Origin: DAOUJW01 sp034422115
Lineage (GTDB): Bacteria; Chloroflexota; Dehalococcoidia; Lucifugimonadales; UBA2985
Reading direction: 5' to 3'
Assembly (NCBI GenBank): GCA_034422115.1
Contig: DAOUJW010000001.1
Span: forward strand, 1 to 64,000
Length of the DNA stretch: 64,000 nt
The notes under the pieces were generated by a model. The model did no database searches. It worked only from the letters and a program-made list of their open reading frames with translations, and was not told where the DNA came from. This document shows, piece by piece, positions 1 to 7,528 of this stretch (its first letter is position 1; every line of letters begins with the position of its first letter). The translations under genes were made by a program, and so were the position numbers.

Positions 1-23
1 CACCCCCCCCCCCCCCCCCCCCC
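1..23. other. Poly-C tract at window edge
   Basis: After two leading bases there is an unbroken run of about 21 C residues, followed at once by a family C palindromic repeat. Runs this long are rare and unstable. It may be a real homopolymer, a contig end or a sequencing artefact; the sequence alone cannot decide. Confidence 0.6.
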
Positions 24-92
24 ATTCCTGCGTAGGCAGGAATCCAGGAGGGGAGGGGCGTGGACTCCCGCCTTCGCGGGGGTGGATTGGAC
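23..92. repeat. Dispersed palindromic repeat, family C (copy 1)
   Basis: Two short hairpins in series: ATTCCTGC/GCAGGAAT around a 4-base loop, then CCCGCC/GGCGGG-like arms. The same ATTCCTGC or ATTCCGGC palindrome core recurs near 28110, 55725 and 58310-58530. It lies in non-coding DNA. A short related element (CCCTTCGCTGTCGCTCAGGG, about 149-168, family D-like) follows before the first gene. Confidence 0.7.
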
Positions 93-198
93 TTGTTCAG
101 ACTATTCTTAGTATTGAAGAAGGGGAATTCAGGCAACGATTTTAGACCCTTCGCTGTCGCTCAGGGTGACAATGAAAAGACCTTGGCGTACAAAGCCT

Positions 199-1020
199 CT
201 AGATGGGCGGATTGATTACCACCGGCTCATTGTAACGGGAGTACTCCAGGACATCGTAGGTGCTCTTGGTGATAGTGGACCTATCTGCCCTTGAGTCGAT
301 TACATCCAGGTTATCTCTCTCAGTGATGATTCTCCTCATTGTGCTGTCGTCCTCCCGCGCCCATAGCTCTATAGAGCCGGTCTCCGCCTCGGCCTGCTCT
401 TCGAGTATCCCTATGAAATCCTCTAGTGATATCTTTGACTCCTTCGGAGGCTCCCACTCTCCGGCCTTTATACGCTCCAACATCCGCCTGCTGGGACTGA
501 AGTCACCCCGAAATCGGTTATATGCAACTCCACCGACGAATCCCCCTTTCAACTCCAGCAGGTCGTAGCGCTGTATAAAGCTTTCGAGAGCCTTGGCCGG
601 GTCAAATGGCGTTCCCGTATTGGGGTCCGATGGTGCAACGTTATCCACCACCTCCCACTCCCCGGGGCCTTCCGAAGTATCCTCCTTCTCGTACCTTATG
701 CCATCCACCTCCACCCACTCCGTTCTGCACAGATAGACGTCCTTTCCAAAAGGAAAAGAGCATCCTTCGTACTCAATGTAGCCCTGTGAGTCACCCGTGT
801 ACACGATGTCCCCCTGGCCGGACCATTGGTGAACATCCCCGTTGCTCATAATCACAGTGCCCTTTGATGTGGTGTGAAAGGAGCGCACTTCCGTGACCTT
901 ACCCGAGTCCCGGTCAAGCTCCTGGCCGGAGGGCAGCGACACAAAGACCAACACGGCTGCAAATACCACCGCCGCTACAACCGCCGCGCGGCCCCACCCA
1001 GCTAGATTCCGTGTCTGCAA
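199..1020 (-). CDS. Membrane-anchored LolA/LppX-like protein (hypothetical)
   Basis: A 273-residue protein with a short basic N-terminus and one hydrophobic segment (about residues 10-30), consistent with a signal anchor or uncleaved signal peptide, so the bulk is probably outside the membrane. The rest is soluble and acidic. It ends in SRYNEPVVINPP, resembling the C-terminal strand (x-Y/F-N-E-P-V-x-I-x-P-P) of LolA/LppX/LprG-type lipid-binding beta-sheet proteins. That resemblance is recognition by eye, not a search result. There is no lipobox cysteine. It lies 11 bases beyond the stop of the Fic gene on the same strand and could be cotranscribed with it. A role in binding a lipid or hydrophobic ligand is a guess. 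Confidence 0.6.
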   Translation of the reverse strand: MQTRNLAGWGRAAVVAAVVFAAVLVFVSLPSGQELDRDSGKVTEVRSFHTTSKGTVIMSNGDVHQWSGQGDIVYTGDSQGYIEYEGCSFPFGKDVYLCRTEWVEVDGIRYEKEDTSEGPGEWEVVDNVAPSDPNTGTPFDPAKALESFIQRYDLLELKGGFVGGVAYNRFRGDFSPSRRMLERIKAGEWEPPKESKISLEDFIGILEEQAEAETGSIELWAREDDSTMRRIITERDNLDVIDSRADRSTITKSTYDVLEYSRYNEPVVINPPI

Positions 1021-1031
1021 AGAAACCCCCT

Positions 1032-2183
1032 CTAGTCCAACGCAGTAGGCGCCTCTATGACGTGCAAGAGGTCAGTAACGATGTACAACCTTGGCCCCCT
1101 GTTCCCGATGTCTCCGACCAGAATACCCGCCTGTTCCATTCTCTCCAGGATGCGCCTCGCTCCTGCGGCAGTTACACCAAGCAACCGGGCCGCCTCAGCC
1201 ACGGTCATAACGGGCCTGGCAAACAGCTCGTCGAGTAGCCTCAGGGCATTTCCAGACTCCCGCCTTTCGAGCAAAGTCTGCCTCTTCTGCTCCTGCAATT
1301 TCCTGATGCGGCTGACCCGTGTCAGGGCATCGCTGGCCTGTTCAGCTACCCCTTCAAGAAAGTAGATAATCCAGGTCTCCCAATCGCCCGTCGCGCTCAT
1401 TCGGAACAGCTGGTCGTAGTAGGCGCTGCGGTCCCGCTCAAAGTACGCGCTCAGGTACAGCAGGGGTGTGGGCAATATCTTCTTGGCACACAGAAACAGT
1501 GTAATCAAAAGCCGGCCCACCCGCCCGTTGCCGTCCAGGTATGGGTGAACAGCCTCAAACTGGTAGTGCATCATTGCGCATTGCAGCAGGGGCAGCAGGG
1601 TGTCTCCATCGTTGACAAACCGCTCCCAGTCGAAGAGCAGATCGCGGATGAAGTCCGGCGGCGGCGGAATGTAGGTCGCCTCTTCTATAAGCGCGTTGGC
1701 CGGCCCAATCCACACCTGCTCATCCCTCAGTTCCCCGGGGCGCCTATCTCCACCGCGCACACCTCTCATCAGGACCGAATGCACCTGATTGACCAGCCGG
1801 ACCGAGATTGGCAGCTCATCCAGCAGGGACAAGCCATAATCCAGGGCTTGGACATAGTTGGCGACTTCTTCAACATCCCCTTCAGAACGGCGCGATCCCG
1901 ATGCTTCGTACCGGAGGAGGTCGGAAATGGACGCCTGAGTACCTTCAATCCTTGAGGAGAGGACGGCCTCCCTGCGCACAAAGGGCCGGATAAGTAGGTG
2001 CGGGTTCTGGATAGTCTCGCCCACTCCGGCCAGGGTCGCCACCGCCCGTGAAGCCCGGTCAAGCGAGCGCATCAGTGGCATGCTCGGCTCAACGTGGCGC
2101 GGCAGGGGATCAGGAACAAACGCTCTCTGCCCTCTCAAGGTTGGTACAAGACGGCCACAGGGACTATGATTTAACTGCTCCAT
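1032..2183 (-). CDS. Fic family protein with C-terminal winged helix (class II Fic)
   Basis: A 383-residue Fic-domain protein. The Fic core HPYLDGNGRVGR is complete at about residues 213-224, with catalytic His213 and the phosphate-binding GNGR. Fic enzymes usually transfer AMP from ATP to a hydroxyl on a target protein. A class II inhibitory helix motif S-S-R-I-E-G lies N-terminal to the core (residues 76-81; Glu80 would compete for the ATP gamma-phosphate), so the enzyme is expected to be auto-inhibited. The last ~80 residues (MTVAEAARLLGVTAAGARR) look like a winged helix-turn-helix, suggesting DNA binding and autoregulation. That fits the palindrome overlapping its promoter upstream. The target is unknown. 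A second Fic gene of the same class lies at 10468-11694. Confidence 0.9.
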   Translation of the reverse strand: MEQLNHSPCGRLVPTLRGQRAFVPDPLPRHVEPSMPLMRSLDRASRAVATLAGVGETIQNPHLLIRPFVRREAVLSSRIEGTQASISDLLRYEASGSRRSEGDVEEVANYVQALDYGLSLLDELPISVRLVNQVHSVLMRGVRGGDRRPGELRDEQVWIGPANALIEEATYIPPPPDFIRDLLFDWERFVNDGDTLLPLLQCAMMHYQFEAVHPYLDGNGRVGRLLITLFLCAKKILPTPLLYLSAYFERDRSAYYDQLFRMSATGDWETWIIYFLEGVAEQASDALTRVSRIRKLQEQKRQTLLERRESGNALRLLDELFARPVMTVAEAARLLGVTAAGARRILERMEQAGILVGDIGNRGPRLYIVTDLLHVIEAPTALD

Positions 2184-2221
2184 GCTTTTTGGAAACTCCA
2201 GTATCTTAAGTTACAATACAG

Positions 2222-2266
2222 GATACTATTTGGCATAATAGTATCACTCTATCCTTGTAGCGTCAA
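2222..2266 (-). promoter_or_regulatory. Fic promoter with palindromic operator
   Basis: On the minus strand TTGACG (2261-2266) and TACTAT (2238-2243) are 17 bases apart, a good sigma-70 arrangement 55 bases before the Fic start. A perfect 9-bp inverted repeat, GATACTATT (2222-2230) and AATAGTATC (2237-2245) with a 6-base spacer, covers the -10 box. A half site AGTATC recurs near 2204. A repressor on this palindrome would block the promoter. The winged helix of the Fic protein is the obvious candidate (inference). Confidence 0.6.
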
Positions 2267-2392
2267 CCGGAGTATCAAGCCCTGCGAGCGCCCGGCTTAG
2301 CCCGCCCTTGTTGCCAGCCCCTCGTCAATATAGAATACGGCGGGCGTCATGCCCGTCGGAAGAATGCGATTGCGGAGAGTGAGCAGAACACC

Positions 2393-3655
2393 GTGGCTGT
2401 AACAAGTAAAAACCGCGGCGTTTTCTTTGGCTGGTGGCTCCTGGGAGCCGGCACCGTGGTGATGGTTATGCAGGGAGGCCTCTACGCCTACGGCTTCCCC
2501 GCCTTCTTCGTGCCACTGGCCGCGACCCTGGGCACCAGCCGCGGCGCCCTGTCCCTGGCCTTCTCCTTCACACGGCTTGAGAGCAGCCTCCTGGGCCCCA
2601 TCGAGGGGTTTATGATAGACCGCTTTGGGCCCAGGGGCATCATGTACATCGGCTTTGCGCTGCTGGGGCTGAGCTTCATCCTGTTCAGCTTCGTCAACTC
2701 CCTGCTGGGGTTCTACCTGGTGTTCCCCATAATCGCGCTGGGGGCCAGCCTGTCCGGGTTCCTGCCCGTCATCACGGCGGTCAACAACTGGTTCTCACGC
2801 AGGAGGGGCCTGGCCACGGGGATCTGCTCCGCGGGGGTCAACGTGGGCGGCGTGCTGGTGGCTGTGGTGGCCTTTTCCATCTCCATCTACGGCTGGCGGA
2901 CGACTGCGGTGTTGATTGGGCTGGTGATATGGCTGCTTGGATTCCCTCTGACTGCCATGATGCGACACAAGCCCCAGCCATACGGCTACCTGCCCGACGG
3001 CGACGACCCGCACGCGCCGCCCGGCTCATCCGCCGGCGGAGGGGCGTCCGGCGCAGAGGAGACCCCGGACTTCACGCCCATGCAGGCGCTCAAGACGCCC
3101 GCCTTCTGGTTCATAGCCTCCGCCCATGGCTTCTCGCTGTTCATCGTCGGGTCCGTGTCCATTCACCAGATACCCCTGCTGGTGGACGCTGGCATATCCT
3201 TCGAGACCGCGGCGTCGATTCTGGCGTTCATGACGATGGTGGCGATGGTGGGGCGGGTTGCAGGCGGCTGGCTGGGCGACCAGCTGGGCCGAAAGTTGAT
3301 CCTGGTGGTCTGCTTCCTGCTGATGTCCGCAGGAGTTGTGGTGCTGGCGACTGCCCAGACGGTCCCACAGGCAATGCTGTTCGCAGTCCTGTACGGCCTG
3401 GGCTACGGGGCTAGAGCGCCCATTCTCATCGCCATTCGCGCCGAGTTCTTCGGCCCCAGGAACTTCGCCACCATTATGGGCCTCTCACAGCCCATCATGG
3501 TCATAGGCTCCTTCTTCGGGCCCATAGCCGCCGGTTTCGCCTACGACGCGCAGGGCAGCTATCAGATGGTGTTCTTCGTCATCTCAGTGATCAACCTCAT
3601 TGGGGCGGTGCTGGTCTTCTTCATCAAGAAGCCAGACATCCCTCAACGCGGCTAG
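2393..3655 (+). CDS. MFS transporter (OFA/monocarboxylate-like)
   Basis: A 420-residue major facilitator protein with about 12 hydrophobic segments in two halves joined by a hydrophilic loop (about residues 195-230, rich in Gly/Pro/Asp). The N-terminal FFGWWLLGAGTVV and the 'GPIEGFMIDRFGPRG' region are typical of the oxalate:formate antiporter / monocarboxylate branch, in which small organic acids are the usual substrates. The start is GTG. The cytoplasmic second half carries a motif A-like GGWLGDQLGRK. It stands alone between oppositely oriented genes, so context gives no substrate. Confidence 0.85.
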   Translation: MAVTSKNRGVFFGWWLLGAGTVVMVMQGGLYAYGFPAFFVPLAATLGTSRGALSLAFSFTRLESSLLGPIEGFMIDRFGPRGIMYIGFALLGLSFILFSFVNSLLGFYLVFPIIALGASLSGFLPVITAVNNWFSRRRGLATGICSAGVNVGGVLVAVVAFSISIYGWRTTAVLIGLVIWLLGFPLTAMMRHKPQPYGYLPDGDDPHAPPGSSAGGGASGAEETPDFTPMQALKTPAFWFIASAHGFSLFIVGSVSIHQIPLLVDAGISFETAASILAFMTMVAMVGRVAGGWLGDQLGRKLILVVCFLLMSAGVVVLATAQTVPQAMLFAVLYGLGYGARAPILIAIRAEFFGPRNFATIMGLSQPIMVIGSFFGPIAAGFAYDAQGSYQMVFFVISVINLIGAVLVFFIKKPDIPQRG

Positions 3656-3670
3656 GCCGTAAACGAGCAG

Positions 3671-3701
3671 AGGGGAGAACCCCTTATCGAGGCTCTCCCC
3701 T
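3671..3701. terminator. Hairpin between convergent genes
   Basis: An 8-bp inverted repeat, AGGGGAGA and TCTCCCCT, separated by 15 bases, starts 15 bases after the MFS stop. There is no T run. It may terminate the MFS transcript and, from the other side, that of the cysteine-rich microprotein. Confidence 0.4.
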
Positions 3702-3728
3702 CCAGGCCTGAAGCTTCTTCCTCAGGCG

Positions 3729-3785
3729 TTACGGCTTCGGCTTGTCCTTAGGCTCGGGTGCGGTGCATCCGCATGAATCGCACAT
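3729..3785 (-). CDS. 18-residue cysteine-rich microprotein
   Basis: A very short frame encoding MCDSCGCTAPEPKDKPKP and ending in TAA. It is supported by a near-perfect Shine-Dalgarno AAGGAGG (3794-3800 on the complement) placed 8 bases before the ATG, far better than most genes here. The CxxCxC cluster at residues 2-7 followed by a Pro/Lys tail resembles the N-terminal metal-binding stub of HypB-type nickel proteins and other tiny Cys-rich metal-binding peptides. Metal binding is an inference. No partner gene adjoins it: the MFS gene converges on it and the retropepsin gene lies 86 bases upstream on the same strand. Confidence 0.55.
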   Translation of the reverse strand: MCDSCGCTAPEPKDKPKP

Positions 3786-3871
3786 TGGCGTATCCTCCTT
3801 CCGTTGCGCAATCAGCAATGCGCTTCTATATCAGTATGACACAAGCGGGGTTGAAGCGCAAGAGCGGGACT

Positions 3872-4303
3872 TCAGTTGACTGCCAGGCTATAGTCAGCGT
3901 AATGAACGACACATTCAAGTGCTTCGTTTGTCGGGTCGTACCTGATATTCCAGTTGTTTATGACATCCCGTCCAAGCAGGGACGGCAGGCCTTCGTTACC
4001 TTCATGCGGACTGGCGATAAGCAGTTCTATTGCGTATACCCTTGTGTACAGTTGATCATCGAAGGAGAGCAGGGCAGATTCGCGATAATATGGCGATAGT
4101 CCGCCAACACCTCTGGATTGCATAGCGCCGCCCAACTCCTCAAGGGGTATTCGCGCCCTGCTCACATCCCTGGGATGAAGGCATGTCCTCTCAGCCCCCG
4201 TGTCCAGGAGGAAGAACATCCAATGGTCTACTCGCAGTCGTGGAATAATGAGCCGACCCTCAATGTATGGGCGGCCGCGTTCGTCGAACTCACCTAGTAT
4301 CAT
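3872..4303 (-). CDS. Retropepsin-like aspartyl protease
   Basis: A 143-residue single-domain protein with the aspartyl protease signature FLLDTGAERT (catalytic Asp at about residue 34) and the second conserved element LLGRDVINNW near residue 114. The length fits a retroviral-type protease monomer, which acts as a homodimer. There is no signal peptide or membrane segment, so it should be cytoplasmic. Its ATG overlaps the last 4 bases of the upstream DUF5678 gene, so the two are translationally coupled. The pairing of DUF5678 with such a protease recurs in bacteria from my recollection of the families, but its role is unknown. Confidence 0.8.
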   Translation of the reverse strand: MILGEFDERGRPYIEGRLIIPRLRVDHWMFFLLDTGAERTCLHPRDVSRARIPLEELGGAMQSRGVGGLSPYYRESALLSFDDQLYTRVYAIELLIASPHEGNEGLPSLLGRDVINNWNIRYDPTNEALECVVHYADYSLAVN

Positions 4304-4617
4304 AGAATGAGAATGGGAGGGTCTGTATCCAGAAACTCAATTACGACTTCCGAGCCACGATAACCCTGGCTCTCTACTTTCTCAAGCACTTCGTCCATGG
4401 AGCTCCCTATTGCCAAGACCCCTTCCTTGCCCATTGCAACCCACATGTCCGGGTATTTCTCCATCAGGGAGGCTCGCTCCGACCACATACGTTTGACGAT
4501 ATGGCGGTATTCGCGTATCCCATCTACCAATGCCTGGGCGCCCCCCAGATCCTCTATGACGGACGACACGTAGGCTTCGTCCATCAGGTCTTGCATTCTG
4601 TCAGCCGTCTCAGACAC
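4300..4617 (-). CDS. DUF5678-like protein
   Basis: A 105-residue acidic protein whose C-terminal half (EKYPDMWVAMGKEGVLAIG, then GYRGSEVVIEFLDTDPP) matches the DUF5678 pattern: a WVA strand, a GxVLAxG turn and a 'VVIEFLDTDPP' strand. The N-terminal half is helical. It is the first gene of a two-gene unit with the retropepsin-like protease (4-base overlap). DUF5678 proteins have no known function; here the likely roles are substrate, adaptor or regulator of the protease (inference). Confidence 0.7.
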   Translation of the reverse strand: MSETADRMQDLMDEAYVSSVIEDLGGAQALVDGIREYRHIVKRMWSERASLMEKYPDMWVAMGKEGVLAIGSSMDEVLEKVESQGYRGSEVVIEFLDTDPPILIL

Positions 4618-4719
4618 CGTCTACCTCGCTAAAGAGCGCTATTTTGTCGCAGTCCACACCATCAATTTATCAGACCTGCCTCTCCCAGTCTACAAGCGGA
4701 GCGTCTGGTGGCCCACACC

Positions 4720-5940
4720 CTAGTCGACCACAGGAACCCGAACCCGCAGGCGGGGTGTCCTGCTCCATACGCCCAGGAACACCACGACCAGAAGCGCCAT
4801 AACCAGGGCCGTCACCCTGAACATGTTCTCAATGCCCCAAAGCGTTTCAATGACGCTGCTTCCCACAGATCCCACAAGCAGACCGAAGACCAGAACGGCG
4901 TTGGTCACTCCCATGAGAGTGCCGTAGCCGTATATCCTGCCAAGGTCCGTAGTGATGGCCAGTGAAGACGGCATCGCAGCGCTCTCCCCCAGTCCCAGCA
5001 GCAGAAAGAGCGCCAGCAGCACCATCACGTTCGGAGACAGAGGAATGCCCGCGGTCGCCGCGGCCAGGATCACGCCGCTCACCGCAGCCATCAAGTGCCG
5101 AGGCACGCGGTCGGCCAACCGCCCGAAGATGGGCTGGAACACGCTGGACAGGACCGCCCGGGACCCCACAACCAGGCCAACCATAGTCGCGCTGGCAATG
5201 AGCACGTCGGTCATGAATATGGCTATAAAGGTCATCACGGCCCCTATGCCCAGGCCGAAGTTGAAGTTGAAGGCGAACAGCCCCAGCACACGGAAGTCCC
5301 TCAGCATATCCCGGACCGGCGCAATCGCCGCATCCTCATCGGAGCGACTTGTCGCGCTCTGGCTGGGCATGGCCACGCCCACCAGCAGCAGGGCCAGGAC
5401 GGCGGCTCCGGCGAGGGTCAGGAACGTGGCGTCCACGCCCACCGTGTCCTTGAGGTACCCGCCTATCAGCGGCCCAATGCCGAACCCGGAAGTGAAGGAG
5501 ACCATGAACATCCCCATGTACCGCCCCTCCTGGCCCCGCGGCGACAGCTCTCCCACGGTTGCCAGGGCGGAGGTGAACATGCAGGCCCCTCCAACACCCA
5601 TGACCATTCGCAATACAGCCACCGCCTGGAAGGTGTCGGCCAGAGAAAGCCCCACGCCGACCACCACGTAGATGCCCAGACCCGTCACGATGAACGGGCG
5701 GCGCCCCCATTTGTCGCCCAGCCTCCCCATGACCGGGGTGAGGGGCGTCTGGGTGATGGCGAAGCCGGAGAAGGCCAGCCCCAGCCAGAGGCCCGACGCT
5801 CCCAGGTCCCTGGCGAAAACCGGCAGTATGGGGACCACCATGCCAAACCCGGCCGCAATGACAAACATTGCAAACCACAATATTGCAAAAGCCCGCCATT
5901 GGCGGGCCGACATGGAAGTCGTAGCCTCTGATTCAATCAT
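4720..5940 (-). CDS. MFS transporter (DHA-type multidrug-like)
   Basis: About 406 residues with 12 predicted membrane segments. Motif A is clear after the second segment (GRLGDKWGRRP), and 'PVMGRLGD' and 'GGYLKDTVG' fit the drug:proton antiporter branch. The ATG at 5940 is used as the start; a GTG at 5958 and an ATG at 5913 (better spaced to a GAGG) are alternatives. The final residues RTPRLRVRVPVVD are charged and cytosolic. It is not obviously in an operon. The substrate cannot be predicted beyond a small, probably hydrophobic molecule. Confidence 0.85.
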   Translation of the reverse strand: MIESEATTSMSARQWRAFAILWFAMFVIAAGFGMVVPILPVFARDLGASGLWLGLAFSGFAITQTPLTPVMGRLGDKWGRRPFIVTGLGIYVVVGVGLSLADTFQAVAVLRMVMGVGGACMFTSALATVGELSPRGQEGRYMGMFMVSFTSGFGIGPLIGGYLKDTVGVDATFLTLAGAAVLALLLVGVAMPSQSATSRSDEDAAIAPVRDMLRDFRVLGLFAFNFNFGLGIGAVMTFIAIFMTDVLIASATMVGLVVGSRAVLSSVFQPIFGRLADRVPRHLMAAVSGVILAAATAGIPLSPNVMVLLALFLLLGLGESAAMPSSLAITTDLGRIYGYGTLMGVTNAVLVFGLLVGSVGSSVIETLWGIENMFRVTALVMALLVVVFLGVWSRTPRLRVRVPVVD

Positions 5941-6018
5941 ATGGGCGGATATTACCACTTGGACAACGGCTATACAACCTGGATGCGCCCAAAACCTCCG
6001 CGCTCGCGGCTGTTTCCG

Positions 6019-6180
6019 TTACCTGATGAAGAGGAACCAGACAATTGCGCCGGCTATCCCCAGGGCTGCCAGCAGGGGCACAACGCAGGTGACGAAGGTC
6101 GAGGCCGTCTGCGCCAGCTTGAAGGGCAGAAGCACAAGCCTGACCGGAAGGTAGAGCAGCTGGAGCAGAAAGCCCATCAT
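6019..6180 (-). CDS. Small membrane protein, 53 residues
   Basis: An ATG-to-TAA frame starting MMGFLLQLLYLPVRLVLLP. It has two hydrophobic stretches: an amphipathic one (residues 3-19) and a clear membrane span (about 30-52, VVPLLAALGIAGAIVWFLFI), ending in Arg. Codon usage is GC-rich like the neighbours. The Shine-Dalgarno is weak. It sits between the MFS gene and a winged-helix gene on the same strand. The function is unknown. Confidence 0.5.
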   Translation of the reverse strand: MMGFLLQLLYLPVRLVLLPFKLAQTASTFVTCVVPLLAALGIAGAIVWFLFIR

Positions 6181-6256
6181 GCGGATGCGCCCTGAGCCAT
6201 TCGGGGCTGGCCCGGAGCCTCAGCCGGAGAAGAAGAGCGTCTCAAATTCGGCAGAG

Positions 6257-6568
6257 CTAGGAGGCCTTGGAAGCGTCCTGCATCTGCTCCTTCAAGGCCT
6301 CGATGGCCTCGTGGCAGCCGAACAAAGTCGACAGCTTGCCGTTGACGCGAACCCTCTGCTTGGATATCAGCCCCTTCTTGTGCAGGGACCAGAAGGACCA
6401 GCTGAGGGCAGACGGCTTCATGCGGGGGAAGATGCGCAGTAAACCCTGGTCGTTGTACTCGAACACCTCGTCCGGACGCTTGATCAGTTCCTCCAGAATC
6501 ATGGACTGGAGGGGCGGAAGGTCCTCCTCTGCAGGTCCCGAGGAGGTCATTATCTGAGAAATCTTCAT
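6257..6568 (-). CDS. Winged-helix regulator-like protein
   Basis: A 103-residue protein with a predicted helix-turn-helix core: PPLQSMILEELIKRP (helix), a short segment, SALSWSFWSLHKKGLISKQ (recognition helix and wing), then a basic strand VRVNGKLSTLFG. This is the topology of a small DNA-binding winged helix. No family name can be assigned by eye. A GAGGT sits 5 bases before the ATG. Its upstream region carries two AGCGCTTA direct repeats around a TTGACA box, suggesting autoregulation. The voltage-gated channel gene lies upstream on the same strand but is probably transcribed separately. Confidence 0.6.
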   Translation of the reverse strand: MKISQIMTSSGPAEEDLPPLQSMILEELIKRPDEVFEYNDQGLLRIFPRMKPSALSWSFWSLHKKGLISKQRVRVNGKLSTLFGCHEAIEALKEQMQDASKAS

Positions 6569-6584
6569 TGCATACCTCTAAATT

Positions 6585-6623
6585 AGCGCTTACAAGAATG
6601 CTATCAGACTTGTCAAGCGCTTA
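6585..6623 (-). promoter_or_regulatory. Promoter with AGCGCTTA direct repeats
   Basis: AGCGCTTA occurs at 6585-6592 and 6616-6623, exactly 31 bp (three helical turns) apart, each containing the palindrome AGCGCT. On the minus strand a perfect TTGACA -35 box lies at 6611-6616, with a poor -10 (TAAGCG or GTAAGC) about 17-18 bases on. Such paired sites over a promoter suit a dimeric or tetrameric regulator, plausibly the winged-helix protein just downstream. Confidence 0.5.
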
Positions 6624-6646
6624 TCAAGACGGGGAAGCGCGTGGGG

Positions 6647-7462
6647 CTACCGCCTCTCCTCGTCGTTGAGCCTCCTCTCCAGGCGTTGAAGAGCGGCCTG
6701 GGTTTCCCGCAGCTCCCTCAGCAACTCCTCCCTGGACGCCGGCTGCTCCATTTCCCGCATCCGCTCAGCCTTCGCATCGTCCAGGCTGTTGATGATTATG
6801 GCTATGAACATGTTTATCACCACAAAGGTGCCCACGACGACGAAGCTGACAAAGTACAACCACGCCCACGGGTGCGCCTCCATGGCCGTGTACATGATGT
6901 CGGTCCAGTCTTCCAGCGTTAAAACCCGGAAGAGGGACAATAGCGAAATCCCCAGGTTGCGCCAGTGGACCGGGTCGTGCTCATGGAAGAGGTAGTAGCC
7001 CATGATGGCGTAGATGTAGACCACAATGCTCATCAGCATCATCACGTGGCCCACGCTGGGGATGGAGCGCACCAGCGCCGAGACGATGAGCCTCAACTCT
7101 CGGACGGCGGAGATGAGCCTCACAATGCGCAGCAGGCGGGCGAGCCGGGCTATCATGGCAAACTGGCCGGTGGAAGGAACCAGTGCGAACACTATCACCG
7201 CAAAGTCGAAGACGTTCCACCCGTCACGGAAGTACCTCTGAGGCCGCGGGGCCAGCGCCGTCATCTTGAGCAGCGCCTCGACAATGAAGACGCCCAGGGC
7301 CACATTGTAGCCCAGCTCCAGCCAGTCGCCGTAGGTCTCCTCAATCTCCGGAGACGTGCCGAGTCCCAGCATCGCGCCGTTGGCCAGGATTACCGCGATG
7401 ATGAAGTACTCGAACCAGGAGGACCCTGTCAGCTTCTGAGACAACCGCACCAACTGGTTCAT
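6647..7462 (-). CDS. Voltage-gated cation channel (NaChBac/NavAb family)
   Basis: A 271-residue single-domain ion transport protein of the bacterial six-transmembrane tetrameric type. S1 is at about residues 16-36. The S4 voltage sensor carries arginines at regular three-residue steps (ARLARLLRIVRLISAVRELR, about 105-124). The pore loop reads FRVLTLEDWTDIM (about 178-190). S6 runs about 202-227. A C-terminal helix 233-271 is charged with heptad Leu spacing, fitting the family's four-helix coiled-coil bundle. The filter is TLEDW rather than the sodium-selective TLESW; the extra Asp and the following TD resemble the calcium-selective TLDDWSD filter engineered in NavAb. Calcium permeability is therefore likely (inference). 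Confidence 0.92.
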   Translation of the reverse strand: MNQLVRLSQKLTGSSWFEYFIIAVILANGAMLGLGTSPEIEETYGDWLELGYNVALGVFIVEALLKMTALAPRPQRYFRDGWNVFDFAVIVFALVPSTGQFAMIARLARLLRIVRLISAVRELRLIVSALVRSIPSVGHVMMLMSIVVYIYAIMGYYLFHEHDPVHWRNLGISLLSLFRVLTLEDWTDIMYTAMEAHPWAWLYFVSFVVVGTFVVINMFIAIIINSLDDAKAERMREMEQPASREELLRELRETQAALQRLERRLNDEERR

Positions 7463-7528
7463 TGTTTATAAAGAGTAGTATCTGGGCTGTGCAGGCATTC
7501 CGGGAGTCAGCGGACGTCTCGGTGCAAG

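Noticed and set aside
3758..4099. Plus-strand 113-codon frame opposite the microprotein and retropepsin genes
   Set aside because: The retropepsin signature on the other strand is convincing, and this frame has no ribosome-binding site or family features.
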